Below, in pieces: positions 11,851 through 32,215 of a DNA stretch of 64,000 bases (its first letter is position 1; each line of letters starts with the position of its first letter). A model generated the notes under the pieces. That model was not told where the DNA came from and searched no databases. It saw only the letters and a program-made list of their open reading frames with translations. The stretch is from Synaphobranchus kaupii. Taxonomy: Eukaryota; Chordata; Actinopteri; Anguilliformes; Synaphobranchidae. The stretch spans positions 20,052,309-20,116,308 of the forward strand of contig CM056395.1 in the NCBI GenBank assembly GCA_029718625.1, given 5' to 3'. A program made the translations under genes and the position numbers.

Positions 11851-12131
11851 TTTATAATAGTATTTGGAATGGTTTATAATAGTATAGTTTATAATAGTAT
11901 TTGGAATGGTTTATAATAGCATAGTTTATAATAGTATTTGGAATGGTTTATAATAATATAGTTTATAATAGTATTTGGAATGGTTTATAATAGCATAGTT
12001 TATAATAGTATTTGGAATGGTTTTTAATAATATAGTTTATAATAGTATTTGGAATGGTTTATAATAGCATAGTTTATAATAGTATTTGGAATGGTTTATA
12101 ATAATATAGTTTATAATAGTATTTGGAATGG
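11851..12131 (+). repeat. 37-bp minisatellite in the L2 3' UTR
   Basis: 281 bp equals seven 37-bp units plus a final 22 bp. Each unit is a 22-bp part (TTTATAATAGTATTTGGAAT plus GG) and a 15-bp part (TTTATAATARYATAG). The other L2 copy has a single equivalent, so the array grew after this insertion. Confidence 0.9.
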
Positions 12132-12332
12132 AAGTGTGGTGTTGCTGATTTGCCCACAGCTTACTGTGAACTACAGTCAATGTTCATTGCTAGGGATAGC
12201 TGCTACATTATGCAAAGGATGTGCTTTGCCTTGTCTGTTCTGTAATGATGATGATGTCTCTGTACGCACTTACTGTACGTCGCTTTGGATAAAAGCGTCT
12301 GCTAAATAAATGTAATGTAATGTAATGTAATA

Positions 12333-13034
12333 AGCTTTATTCACCATTTTGATGAACTGACTGTAGGATTAGTGTATAGGGCTATTTAAGATCAGCTGTG
12401 CTGACTAATGGCAGGTGATCTTTTTGCAACTCAGTTCGGGCAGTATGGTTACAAAGTATTTGCTTGCTTTGCCTAAACTGCCAAAACAAATTTGATGCAA
12501 ATGGCCTGGTAATATGTAAAGTCTTAGGGCATTTCTGGCTTGTCTGTAAATCAACTGTTTTTTCAGCGCTGGTCATTTTTTAAATCTTTGGTCATCCAAT
12601 TGGCTTTATGTGGCTTTATGACAGTCCCACATAACATTTATGCCATCTTAAATGATATATCAAATATTTGATGATACAAACAACATATATTTGTCATATG
12701 GTTTGACCTTAGGAACACATCCAATCCCAGGTGAAAAAGTAGTATACTTTAGTGTTATGAAAATATAATTTAAGTATACAAAAGTTATTGCAAGTATGCT
12801 TTTCCTTTTTGTACTTAATTTGAAGTATGTTTAAGGTGTACTTTTAAAAAGTGCACTTCAAAATAGTTGTCATAAAGTGGAACTTTAATGTACTAAAAAT
12901 AAGTGCACTAATTCTGCAACACTTGTATGGTATTTAGGTATACTTTTAAAAAGTGTACTTTGTTGTAAGTGTATTATAAGCTGTATTTTAGTGTACTTTA
13001 TAAATGTGTACTAAATTGGGAATATTTATAGTGG
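12333..13034. other. AT-rich, no gene; palindromic AAGTGTACTT-type pieces
   Basis: From 12735 to 13030 many short inverted motifs (AAGTATACT, AAAAGTGTACTT, AGTGCACTT) suggest a decayed palindromic MITE. Ends are unclear. Confidence 0.45.
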
Positions 13035-14850
13035 TCATTTATTGTACTTATCTTCTTCTGGCGTATGTCTTTAGACCTGCAGCTCCGTTGAGGCGAGCCA
13101 GGCCAACGTGTCATCGTCCAGGTCGATCAAACCACGTTCGCCATTCGGTGGCCGATGTTTGGGGCAACTGGTGATTATATGGTCTACAGTCTGTGTCGGG
13201 TCCCTGCACTCGCAGAAAGCACTGTCCGCGAGGCCCCACCTCTTCATTGCTACACCGTAGCGTCCGACGCCGGTCCTGAAGCGGTTGAGGGTTGTCCACT
13301 GCTTTCGCGGTAGGTCCTGGCCAGGAACGCCCATGGGGTCATCGATATAGCGGTGCAGCCTAGATGGTTCTGCTGACTTCCACTGGTCCCTCCATCTCGC
13401 CTTGACCCAGTCGGTCTTGGAAGCGTCAGCTGGTGCTGTGCGGAGCAGCTCGTGGGCGTGCGTGGCAAAGGGGTGCCGGGACTTGAGGCGCGCGTGTCGT
13501 GGCTTTTCCGTGACGATCTTGTGGAGGAGGTGGGATTCACTGGTCTGTGCCTTTCGAAAGAGGGCCAGCATGGCTGCTTCTCTTCTGACATCGGCCGGGG
13601 CGATACCAGCGAGGACGGCTAGTTAGTTTACCGGAGTGGCTCTTATGCATCCGGAGACAGTCCGCAGGGCGCTGTTGAGGGCAACATCCAGCTTCTTGAC
13701 GTGGGGACTATGGCACCAGACCGGAGCGCAGTACTCGGCGGCAGAGAACACCAGGGCCTCGATGGAAATGCGCAGTGTCTTCGTCGTGGCTCCCCATGTG
13801 GTACCGGCTAGATGCCGTATCAGCATGGCGCGGGCGGTTGTCTTTGCCTTGGCACCTTCCAGGTGTTGTTTGAACGTCAACGTTCTATCGAGCTTTACAC
13901 CGAGGTACGTGGGGACGGACTGGAACTGTAGCCGGGCGTTGTCCACCATGACGTTCATCTCGCGAGTAGCTTCCCTGTTGTTGAGGTGGAACATTGATGA
14001 TGTGGTCTTACCCACGCTGAGCTTGAGGCGCCAGTTCTTCAGGTATGAAGACAAGATGTTCATGTCTTCAGAGAGGCCCTCTTCTGCTGCTTCCCAGGAT
14101 GGCCAGGTAGTCTGCATAACCGTACTTCCTTGATTGGGTTGCGGGCAGGTCATGGATATAGCTGTTAAACAACATTGGTGCCAGCACTGCGCCCTGTGGG
14201 ACGCCATTCTTGAGTTTTGTCACCCTGCTGCATTGGCCGTTGCTGGTGTGTAGCCGAAAGCTACGATTGCGCAACATCTCCATTATGAAGCTCACCATGT
14301 GCTTGTCCGGGATGGTTTCCAGAAGCTTCATGTGTAGTCCACGCAGCCAGACAATGTCATATGCAGCTGTGAGGTCCAGGAAGACGGCCCCAGCCTTCTC
14401 ACCTGCCTGGAAGCTGTCCTCTATGTCTTGCACAGGAGGGTCACCTCGTCTGCCATTGACCTGCCGCTTCGAAATCCAGCCTGTTCGTTGGGCAGCTGGG
14501 GGTCGATCACTGTGTTGAGACACGCGTGGAGGAAATGTTCTAGGAGCTTCTATGGAACACACAGCAGCGAGATGGGCCGGTATCCCTTGGGGTCATCGCT
14601 CGGCTTATTTGGCTTCGGCAGGGCAATCACCTTGGTGCGGCGCCAGATCTTTGGCAGCTTTGAGCAGCAGAGACACGCGGAGAGGAAGGAGCACAGCCAG
14701 TCGGTTGCCTTCTTGCCTTGATGTTTTATGTACTCCGGGTGGATGCCGTCGACACCTGGTGCCTTACCGGTTGGATGGCCGTTGGATGGCCAGCTCGATT
14801 TCTTATGTTGTGAAATCATTGGATACAACCCTTCAAGTGATCCATCCATA
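13035..14850 (-). mobile_element. Decayed jockey-like non-LTR retrotransposon, 5' truncated
   Basis: On the minus strand the reverse transcriptase runs from about 14849 to 13071, followed by a short tail (AGACATACGCCAGAAGAAG). The GC-rich coding part contrasts with its AT-rich flanks. The 5' end abuts a fragment of a Tc1-like foldback element. Clade placement is by general resemblance to LINE proteins annotated as jockey-type. Confidence 0.75.
13071..14849 (-). pseudogene. Reverse transcriptase pseudogene of the jockey-like LINE
   Basis: Pieces in order are GKAPGVDGIHPEYIK and YRPISLLCV (14849-14550), AVFLDLTAAYD, GVPQGAVLAPMLF and YADY (14562-14068), the YLGVKLDRTL thumb region (14207-13623), and a C-terminal domain with a CxC...H...C knuckle (CECRDP..TVDHIITSCP) ending at 13071. 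The middle piece is in a different frame from the first and last, so there are two compensating frameshifts near 14550 and 14100. A nonsense codon lies at 13623. The catalytic YADD is YADY. The copy is dead. Confidence 0.8.
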
Positions 14851-15073
14851 TCTACTGCATATCAGGCAGCAGTGATGGTTTGAGGCTCGTTTGATACCGC
14901 AGACCCTTGATGATTTACAGCCATTTAGCCAACCATGGGTTCCATACTATTCCCGTATAATTTACAGCTTAATCTAGTCCCACCCCCCAATTCCCATAGA
15001 GATCCATTCAAATGCAGAGAGGTTATAGTATTGCTTGTAAGAGTACCTGAAAATAAGATATCATTAGTCTTTT
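14826..15073. mobile_element. Half of a Tc1-like foldback element
   Basis: This stretch matches one arm of the palindromic element at 46285-47443 (compare CCATCCATATCTACTG and CCCATAGAGATCCATTCAAA at 46905-47160). The other arm and the terminal repeat are missing; similarity stops after GTCTTTTGAT. Confidence 0.7.
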
Positions 15074-15717
15074 GATATCCTTTTATACCCAGTCATGATA
15101 GCATCACCTGTTTACCTGTGGAATGTTCCAAACAGGTGTTTTTTTAACTTCCTAGTCTTTTTTTTTTTTTACCCCCGTCCCAATTTTTTTGGAACGTGTT
15201 GCAGGCATCAAATTTGGAATTAGCTTATATTTACAAAAATCAATAAAGTTAAAGGGTAAGTTCGCTATTTTGGACCTTGGACCCTATTTGCGGTCCGTCT
15301 TCCATGAACCTGACCCATGAAGTCCATTTTTTTCGCTGATCGGTCCAGTATTGAGTTCGGTACAGATTTCCTGTAGGCTCTCACTGGGCTACAATGGAAG
15401 TGAACGGGGCAATCAGAAATGTTCGATAAATGTGCTTTCATGTACAATAAATGAGACGGGAAGCTCAGGGTATATTGTTACCGGTCTCAGTATGCTCTCC
15501 TGTGAAATGTATCTCAATCCGAACATTTTTACGTGCTTGGCATGGCTTGGAAGTAAGCATTTCTCTGTTGCTTGTTTGCGCTGCACTCGCGGAGTACTAT
15601 GTGTCGGGGGTAGGGGAGCGGGAAGGTGTGCCGGCCGTTTACGAAACTATCTAGCTGAGCAGTCTGCGTTTGTTTACCTGCAGCAACGTAGGCTACAATT
15701 TCCACAAAAAAACTTGG

Positions 15718-16077
15718 ATGATGGATGACTATAATGATTACGAAGACGAAGAATTCGATTTTGACTTTGACGTTACTGGCTACAGATTTGAGCCAGAATA
15801 CACGGACACGGAACTACAAGAGATGGATGATAAGAGAGCAAGAGAAGAGAGAGAGGCTGAAGTTGCGCAGGTAATGTTATCCGAAGTCGCTGCCGAGGCT
15901 AGACCAAGAATTTCGGGGGACTTTTGGTGTTCTTGCAAGAGGTGCAAGCAGATGCCCAGAGAGGAGGAAAGTTTGTGTTGTAGGGAGTGGGATCTGTTGC
16001 TACCGAATGCCATTGAAAACCTGGATGTATCCGTGGATGACACTGGATCATCTCCATTGATTACCATTACACTATGA
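15718..16077 (+). CDS. Transposon-borne ORF resembling the P2X7 receptor C-terminal cysteine domain
   Basis: 119 residues from ATG 15718, chosen because it opens an acidic start (MMDDYNDYEDEEFDFD) typical of such transposon proteins; an in-frame ATG at 15670 adds 16 unrelated residues. After the acidic part come RFEPEYTDTELQEMDD, a charged helix, and the cysteine block WCSCKRCKQMP...ESLCCREW, which resembles the zinc-binding P2X7 cytoplasmic domain found in many fish transposon proteins. It ends shortly after this block, earlier than I would expect. A second open frame beginning with ATG at 16074 (MTANRYVIDENFGQDTMRQ) may be its continuation after a frameshift. Function in the element is unknown. 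Confidence 0.6.
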   Translation: MMDDYNDYEDEEFDFDFDVTGYRFEPEYTDTELQEMDDKRAREEREAEVAQVMLSEVAAEARPRISGDFWCSCKRCKQMPREEESLCCREWDLLLPNAIENLDVSVDDTGSSPLITITL

Positions 16078-16316
16078 CTGCCAACAGATATGTGATAGAT
16101 GAGAACTTTGGACAGGACACCATGCGTCAAGCATTTGTAAATAAAACATTATAGAATTGTAAAAAGTTATAGTTGATGAACGTTTCCGACAGTTTTGTTA
16201 CAAGAAAACAACTTATGTCAAGCTCGGATTTTGTTAGTTGGTATTGAGTGCTGGGTCAGAGGACGCGCTCAAAAAAAATAAAAATGTTAGTAACGTTATA
16301 GCTAAATATAACTTAC

Positions 16317-16612
16317 CTCCGCTCCGGTGCTTGATAGTGCTGCAGGTCCGACACAAGGACAGCTGTGTTCTTTAGAAACCAGTGTTTTGCTTCTGATTTG
16401 CGGTTACAGAAATCAGTAGCGTCGAAATGCGCTCCACAAACTCGCGAGTCTGCCAAACGGAGTTGATTGACTGGAGTGTTTATGTCGATCCGTAAGACAA
16501 CCAGCCAAAGTCTTAATCTTTCTGGGTCAGAGAACGGGAGCCTGTGAAAACTGGTATTTGAGCGTCCAGACATTTTATTCCCACAACCGGGGACTGCACA
16601 TTCGCGCACCAT
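16317..16612 (-). CDS. THAP-domain exon of the Kolobok-like element
   Basis: Begins MVRECAVPGCGNKMSG. The THAP zinc-finger pattern C-x4-C (C5, C10), the core tryptophan in RLRLWL, and C-x2-H in VCGAHFD are all present, so a DNA-binding THAP domain is likely intact. The coding frame runs into a perfect splice donor (AG|GTAAGT, GT at 16315-16316), so this is best read as a first exon ending at 16317. No downstream exon with a transposase core was recognised, and the space it would occupy holds the opposite-strand P2X7-like ORF. It could bind the element ends without cutting them. Confidence 0.75.
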
Positions 16613-17216
16613 TGCTGTGATGAATTATTACAAATGATGATTACAAAAACTGCGTTACAAATATTTCTGCTGTAGGCTACTAGCTAGTAAACTCCAACGG
16701 GAGGTCAGGATTTGTGATCAACTGCTTTTCAAGCGGCCTCTCTACAATGTAGCTAGACTGCGGAAGTTTACAGTGCGAGGTAGTGCGGTCGGAGAAATAG
16801 TTCTGTTTCAAATGGAACTGTTGTTTCAACGTTCGGTTTGCGTATGCGATAGCCTACATTTCACAGGAGAGCATACTGAGACCGTAAGAATACACACTGA
16901 GCTATAAAAGCACATTTATCGTTGTTTTTCCATAACATTTCTGATTGCCCCGTTCACTTCCATTGTAGCCCAGTGAGAGCCTACAGGAAATCTGTACCGA
17001 ACTCAATACTGGACCGATCAGCGAAAAAATGGACTTCATGGGTCAGGTTCATGGAGGACGGACCGCAAATAGGGTCCAAGGTCCAAAATAGCGAACTTAC
17101 CCTTTAATATGGTAAAACATTAAATATCTTGTTTTTGTACTGTTTTCAATTAAATATATGTAAAAAAGTGTTTTACATACTGTTGCAACTTTTTTGGAAT
17201 TGGGGTTTGTATACTA

Positions 17217-18312
17217 CAGTTTTTCTCAATTGTTTACACACAAAAACTGGAACTTATGACACAATGACCACAACCTGTAACTCATGTGCCAACTCCCTAA
17301 ACCAATTCTGCTGAACTATAAACACATTTCCTGCTGTAGACCCAGATTTCAATTCTAATCCACACTTTCTTCAAAACACTACACACAATTATCTGCTTTA
17401 GACCCAGATTTCAATTCTAAATCACACTTTCTTCAAAACACTACACACAATACTCTCTATTTTGCACACTCTTCATCAATGCCAAATCTCCTTGTGTTCA
17501 GACAGAACACACTGCCATTCAAATGGAAAAACTTCCATTTCCAAGGCCGTTGTGCAATTTCCAATCAAAGCTTGAGCAATATAAGGGCCACAGGTGAGCT
17601 CCTGGTTTGGAGAACAATGGATGGCAACATTGAAGTGAGAGGTGATCAGAGAGGCAGAGGAGTGAGAGTAAGAGGAGGACGAGGAGGACGAGGAAGAGGA
17701 GGACGAGGAGGAGGAAGAGGAGGACGAGGAGGAGGCATGTGGCGATATAGCTCCTGAGGCATTTCAGGGCTGGATTCGCCATACTAGGCGATACTTCCCC
17801 CGCTGCTTGGCCAGAGAGAACATAGCCTGTGATGTCGATGAGGTCCTGTGGCCAGACAGGAACCGAAGACAGGATGCAGCCTAGTTTTTTTGTCCTTTTT
17901 TATTTTACATTTTTCTTTCTTTTTTTGTTGACTGTACTGGGCCTATTTTCTATTGTTTGATCTGTGCAAATCATTTACACATCCAGTTGTGTTTGCTGTG
18001 ATGTATAGGCTACAGCACTTTTGGAAAAAATAAAGAAATATTTTTGTTGTTACTGTATATTTCTGTATTGTTTTATATTTGAGTAAAAACATTATACAGT
18101 AATATTTTACAACAGGAGTAAGCGTACAGTAACACTGAACATGAAAAGGCATAATGCTCCTGATAAGGCCTTCATACTGGTGTTTTCCCATTCATAGTAG
18201 TGTTTTCCATTCAGCACATCATTTGTGTGTGTGGTTTTTGGATTTGTGTTTAGAGTTTTGAGAAAATGAGGTATGCTTTCAAAAAATGTGTGTAAGCAAT
18301 TGAGAAAAACTG
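17217..18312 (+). mobile_element. Tc/mariner (IS630-type) deletion derivative, copy C
   Basis: Same ends as copy A, with TA at 17215-17216 and 18313-18314. The N-terminal ORF is identical to that of copy A at protein level, and both lack the ~140 bp right-hand block; a 5-bp difference near 18017 accounts for the length difference. A and C are the closest pair. Confidence 0.85.
17479..17884 (+). pseudogene. Remnant transposase gene of copy C
   Basis: RG-rich start (17479-17757) and out-of-frame tail ending at TAG 17882-17884, with the same internal deletion as copy A. Confidence 0.7.
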
Positions 18313-18344
18313 TAAAGGACACAAAATAACTCCTTTCTGATTTA

Positions 18345-19572
18345 CAGTTTTTCTCAATTGCTTACACACATTTTTTGAAAGCATACCTCATTTTCTCAAA
18401 ACTCTAAACACAAATCCAAAAACCACACACACAAAATGCAAAACCCTACATATCTCCTGCAAAATGCTACTTTGCCTTCAAAACAATGTCATGTCTCCTC
18501 AAAATGGTAGTTTGTGTTCAAATGACACACACAGACCATCATATGAGTAGACATTTCTAAGAACCATTGAACACTGATGTGCTGAATGGAAAACACTACT
18601 ATGAATGGGAAAACACCAGTATGTAGGCCTTATCAGAAGCATTATGCCTTCTCATGTTCAATGTTACTGTACGCTTACTCCTGTTGTAAAATATTACTGT
18701 ATAATGTTTTTACTCAAATATAAAACAATACACAAATATACAGTAACAACAAAAATATTTCTTTATTTTTTCCAAAAGTGCTGTAGCCTATACATCACAG
18801 CAAACACAACTGGATGTGTAAATGATTTGCACAGAACAAACAATAGAAAATAGTCCAGTACAGTCAACAAAAAAAGAAAGAAAAATGTAAATTAAAAAAG
18901 GACAAAAAAACTAGGCTGCATCCTGTCTTCGGTTCCTGTCTGGCCACATAGGACCTCATCGACATCACAGGCTATGTTCTCGCTGGCCAAGCAGCGGGGG
19001 GAAGTATCACCTAGTATGGCGAATCCAGCCCTGAAATGCCTCAGGAGCTATATCGCCACATGCCTCCTCCTCGTCCTCCTCTTCCTCCTCCTCATCCTCC
19101 TCTTCCTCGTCCTCCTCTTACTCTCACTCCTCTGCCTCTCTGATCACCTCTCACTTCAATGTTGCCATCCATTGTTCTCCAAACCAGGAGCTCACCTCTG
19201 GCCCTTATATTGCTCAAGCTTTGATTGGAAATTGCACAACGGCCTTGGAAATGGAAGTTTTGCCATTTGAATGGCAGTGTGTTCTGTCTGAACACAAGGA
19301 GATTTGGCATTGATGAAGAGTGTGCAAAATAGAGAGTATTGTGTGTAGTGTTTTGAAGAAAGTGTGGTTTAGAATTGAAATCTGGGTCTAAAGCAGATAA
19401 TTGTGTGTAGTGTTTTGAAGAAAGTGTGGTTTAGAATTGAAATCTGGGTCTACAGCAGGAAATGTGTTTATAGTTCAGCAGAATTGGTTTAGGGAGTTGG
19501 CACATGAGTTACAGGTTGTGGTCATTGTGTCATAAGTTCCAGTTTTTGTGTGTAAACAATTGAGAAAAACTG
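18345..19572 (-). mobile_element. Tc/mariner (IS630-type) deletion derivative, copy D (inverted, long form)
   Basis: TA at 18343-18344 and 19573-19574. It lies in opposite orientation to copy C with only about 30 bp between them, so C and D form a near-contiguous inverted repeat. It keeps the ~140 bp block seen in copy B. Confidence 0.85.
18911..19310 (-). pseudogene. Remnant transposase gene of copy D
   Basis: ATG at 19308-19310 on the minus strand, RG-rich part to about 19092, then the C-terminal tail ending at the stop 18911-18913. Same deletion structure as copies A-C, with a shorter Arg/Gly array. Confidence 0.7.
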
Positions 19573-19939
19573 TAAAATGTATTTAATATATTTTTATATA
19601 CCCCCTCACACTCCACCCCCACCCCGGTCATATTCCACCCCCCCCCAAGGCTGAATACAAGACACACACACAAATGACCAAGATCAGATGCTGTCACGCT
19701 AGTCATCTTATTTCTAACACTGCTAAAGGCTTTCTACAGGGCAATCCCAAACCCACCCTCCCAAACTCAACCTCCGGTCCACGATCGCAAATTACCCGCC
19801 CCCAAAAGCTGAGTCAATGATCGCAAAATCTCAGCTCCAGCCAAAAGTTTGCAACCCTGAGTTCATTTGCATGCACAATCAAACACTTTGGTTGACATAT
19901 TCATCTCTTTGTATGATAAAAATATGTGTTAGCGAATAA
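19573..19939. other. 3' flank of NLR gene 1
   Basis: Non-coding. From about 19862 it matches the 3' flank of gene 2 (39382 onward), marking the edge of the duplicated block. Poly-C rich at 19610-19650. No AATAAA was seen on the minus strand just past the stop. Confidence 0.6.
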
Positions 19940-30328
<10,389 letters not shown>

Positions 30329-30788
30329 TTTCTAATCCCACCCTTCTCCCTTCTGCTTGTATTTCCTCTTCTCGGCTTTTCTCTCGTCTCCTCCCCTTTC
30401 CGGCTATATTTTAGGGCCTCCAGCTTACTCCGCACACACTGTTCGCGCCTTTCCACAGCGTGGATGTTTGAAATAACTCATATGAGCTCATATTACTTCT
30501 CCTGTGTGTGTGTGTGTGTGTGTGTGTGCTATTTGTATGCTCCACCAACTAGTTTACTGTGTGTGTGTGTGTGTGCAACATACTGTCAAAAGCAAATATT
30601 CATCTTTCAGCTGTAACAACATGTACCAGCAGAGATTTTATATGGTGTTATCGCATAAGTGTACATTCCAGAGTGGAGTAGGACAGAGTTGAATCGTTAA
30701 GGGTTTTTTTTAAGGCAGATACCGATACCAATAGTTTTTGGACTGATTTTTTGTGCCGATAATCAATTACTTTTATCATACTGTCTAC

Positions 30789-31390
30789 TAAATTAAAAGG
30801 ATACATTCCTGACTTTAAATTAAAACTAAATAAATTTTTTTAACATACACTGATCAATTAAATTGATAAATAAAATGTGCAAAGAAAATAATATTAGCAA
30901 AATACAACTGCAATGGTGTCTGCTGTTTATAAACAAAACCACAAAAACACTGTTCATGAGACCAGAATGTCTTTTCAACGCCATGAAAGCAACCTTTCAT
31001 TTTCCCAAATGAGAATGATATTCTTTCTGGAAATTGCAACTTGGTTCCACCCTGGTTTTAAGATGGTTTGGAGATGGTCAAGCTGGCAACAATATGGTTG
31101 ACATAGCAACCATGCTGGCAAAACCTTGTCCAGCTGTTGAGCCAGCTTGGTACAGAAAAAAACCCATCACCCAATTCCAAATGGTATGCAGCTGGTTCCA
31201 GCTAGATTTGGATGGCAGGTACTGTATATCATCATATCTATGCAGCACGAGAGTTTGGCACTTTTCAGGGTTTCCTGCAGAAATAACCACAATGACCACA
31301 TACTCTCAGCCCTTAAACATTAACTTCTGTACGTTGTGACCTCATGTAACCACACAGAAAGTTTTCACACATCCACACACCTTTATGGAT
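30789..31390. other. No recognised gene
   Basis: AT-rich intergenic sequence just outside the duplicated NLR block. From about 31015 there are loose TGGTT/AACCA-rich repeats, with no clear element ends. Confidence 0.5.
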
Positions 31391-31680
31391 TCAACTGAAT
31401 TGAATTCAATTAAATTTTATTTGTATAGCGCTTTTTACAGAGAACTGTCACAAAGATGCTGCACAGAGAAACAGAAGGAAAATTGTGCAAAAAAACCAGG
31501 CCAGCTGGCCTTAACCCCCAACCAGCAAAACGAGGTAAAAACTCCCCGGTGGGAATAAAAACACTCAACAGTGGCGAGAAAAAACTCCCCAACGGGAAGA
31601 AATCTCGGAAGGAACCTGACGCGAGAGTGGGGGTGCCCAGCCTTCGCTGGCCGGCCCGGTTTAAACTAAGGGTGGAATGG
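31391..31680 (-). mobile_element. 3' end of a CR1/L2-type LINE, minus strand
   Basis: Starts AATTGAATTCAATTAAATTT and TTGTATAGCGC, then contains the complement of GGAGTTTTT and TTCTTCC motifs also present at the 3' end of the LINE at 42375-44416. Only the untranslated tail is present. Confidence 0.6.
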
Positions 31681-31779
31681 ATGGTAATAGACTGTAATGA
31701 GGGATCTAATCAAACTAGCTGGTAAGTAGAAAGTCCAATGAAAAGGATGTAAAACGTTCAATTCAAAGGGGCAGGGTGG

Positions 31780-31960
31780 TGCATCTGGGACTCCGGTTGC
31801 ATCAAGGCGAGGGCATAAACCAGGGGAGGGACAGGACTGGAGCAGTCTGCAAACTCAGGGCGAGGGGCAGGACTGGAGCGGTCGGCAGATCAGGGCGAAA
31901 GGGGCCAGGCTGGAGTAATCTGCAGCTCAGGGTGAGGGAGGAAAAGAGAAGGTTATGGAG
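31780..31960. repeat. GC-rich imperfect minisatellite
   Basis: Three to four units of about 45 bp with GGGCAGGACTGGAGCGGTC, TCTGCAAACTCAGGGCGAGG and similar. Units vary by about a fifth. Confidence 0.5.
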
Positions 31961-32215
31961 AGCAGGCTGATGTTAGCGTGATGTTAGCGTTAGGGCTGAT
32001 CAATTTAATGTCCTGTCTTTTGAGGATTTTGGCAAACGCAAACATTTAACTTAATTTCCTTAGTTTTTACACCGGGGGGTTTAATTAATACTTGGTATTG
32101 TCATACACGTAACACTCACTGGGAATTATGACCATATGAAATTCAAAACATCATCCTAAATCAAGCATTAGATCATTGGATTTAAATTTGGAATGTTTGC
32201 GCAAAAAAAGTCATA

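Larger units (their letters stand above)
11219..12332 (+). mobile_element. 5'-truncated L2 LINE, copy 2
   Basis: Begins abruptly within the reverse transcriptase C-terminal region (TCAGGGCGACGGCACGG aligns with the copy at 5583-6936) and ends with the same TTTGGATAAAAGCGTCTGC tail. Its 3' untranslated region carries an expanded 37-bp tandem repeat that copy 1 has only once. Confidence 0.85.
15253..17103. mobile_element. Kolobok-like DNA transposon, non-autonomous
   Basis: Long inverted repeats of about 250 bp (AGGGTAAGTTCGCTATTTTG at the left, its complement at the right) are flanked by TTAA (15249-15252, 17104-17107). TTAA target sites occur in piggyBac and Kolobok elements. The THAP exon inside favours Kolobok, whose autonomous members carry a THAP domain. 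No transposase core is recognisable, so this copy depends on another element. It carries two ORFs on opposite strands, described separately. Confidence 0.75.
15074..17211 (+). mobile_element. 3' part of a Tc1-like element, split by the Kolobok-like insertion
   Basis: 15074-15248 and 17108-17211 together form the right end of a common fish element: GGAATGTTCCAAACAGGTG, CCCAATTTTTTTGGAACGTG, then after the interruption TTAAATATCTTG and the terminus GGAATTGGGGTTTGTA. The element between (15253-17103) has TTAA at both sides, so it inserted into the pre-existing copy. Confidence 0.65.

Noticed and set aside
13636..14133. Plus-strand ORFs within the GC-rich LINE
   Set aside because: Antisense to clear reverse-transcriptase motifs on the minus strand.
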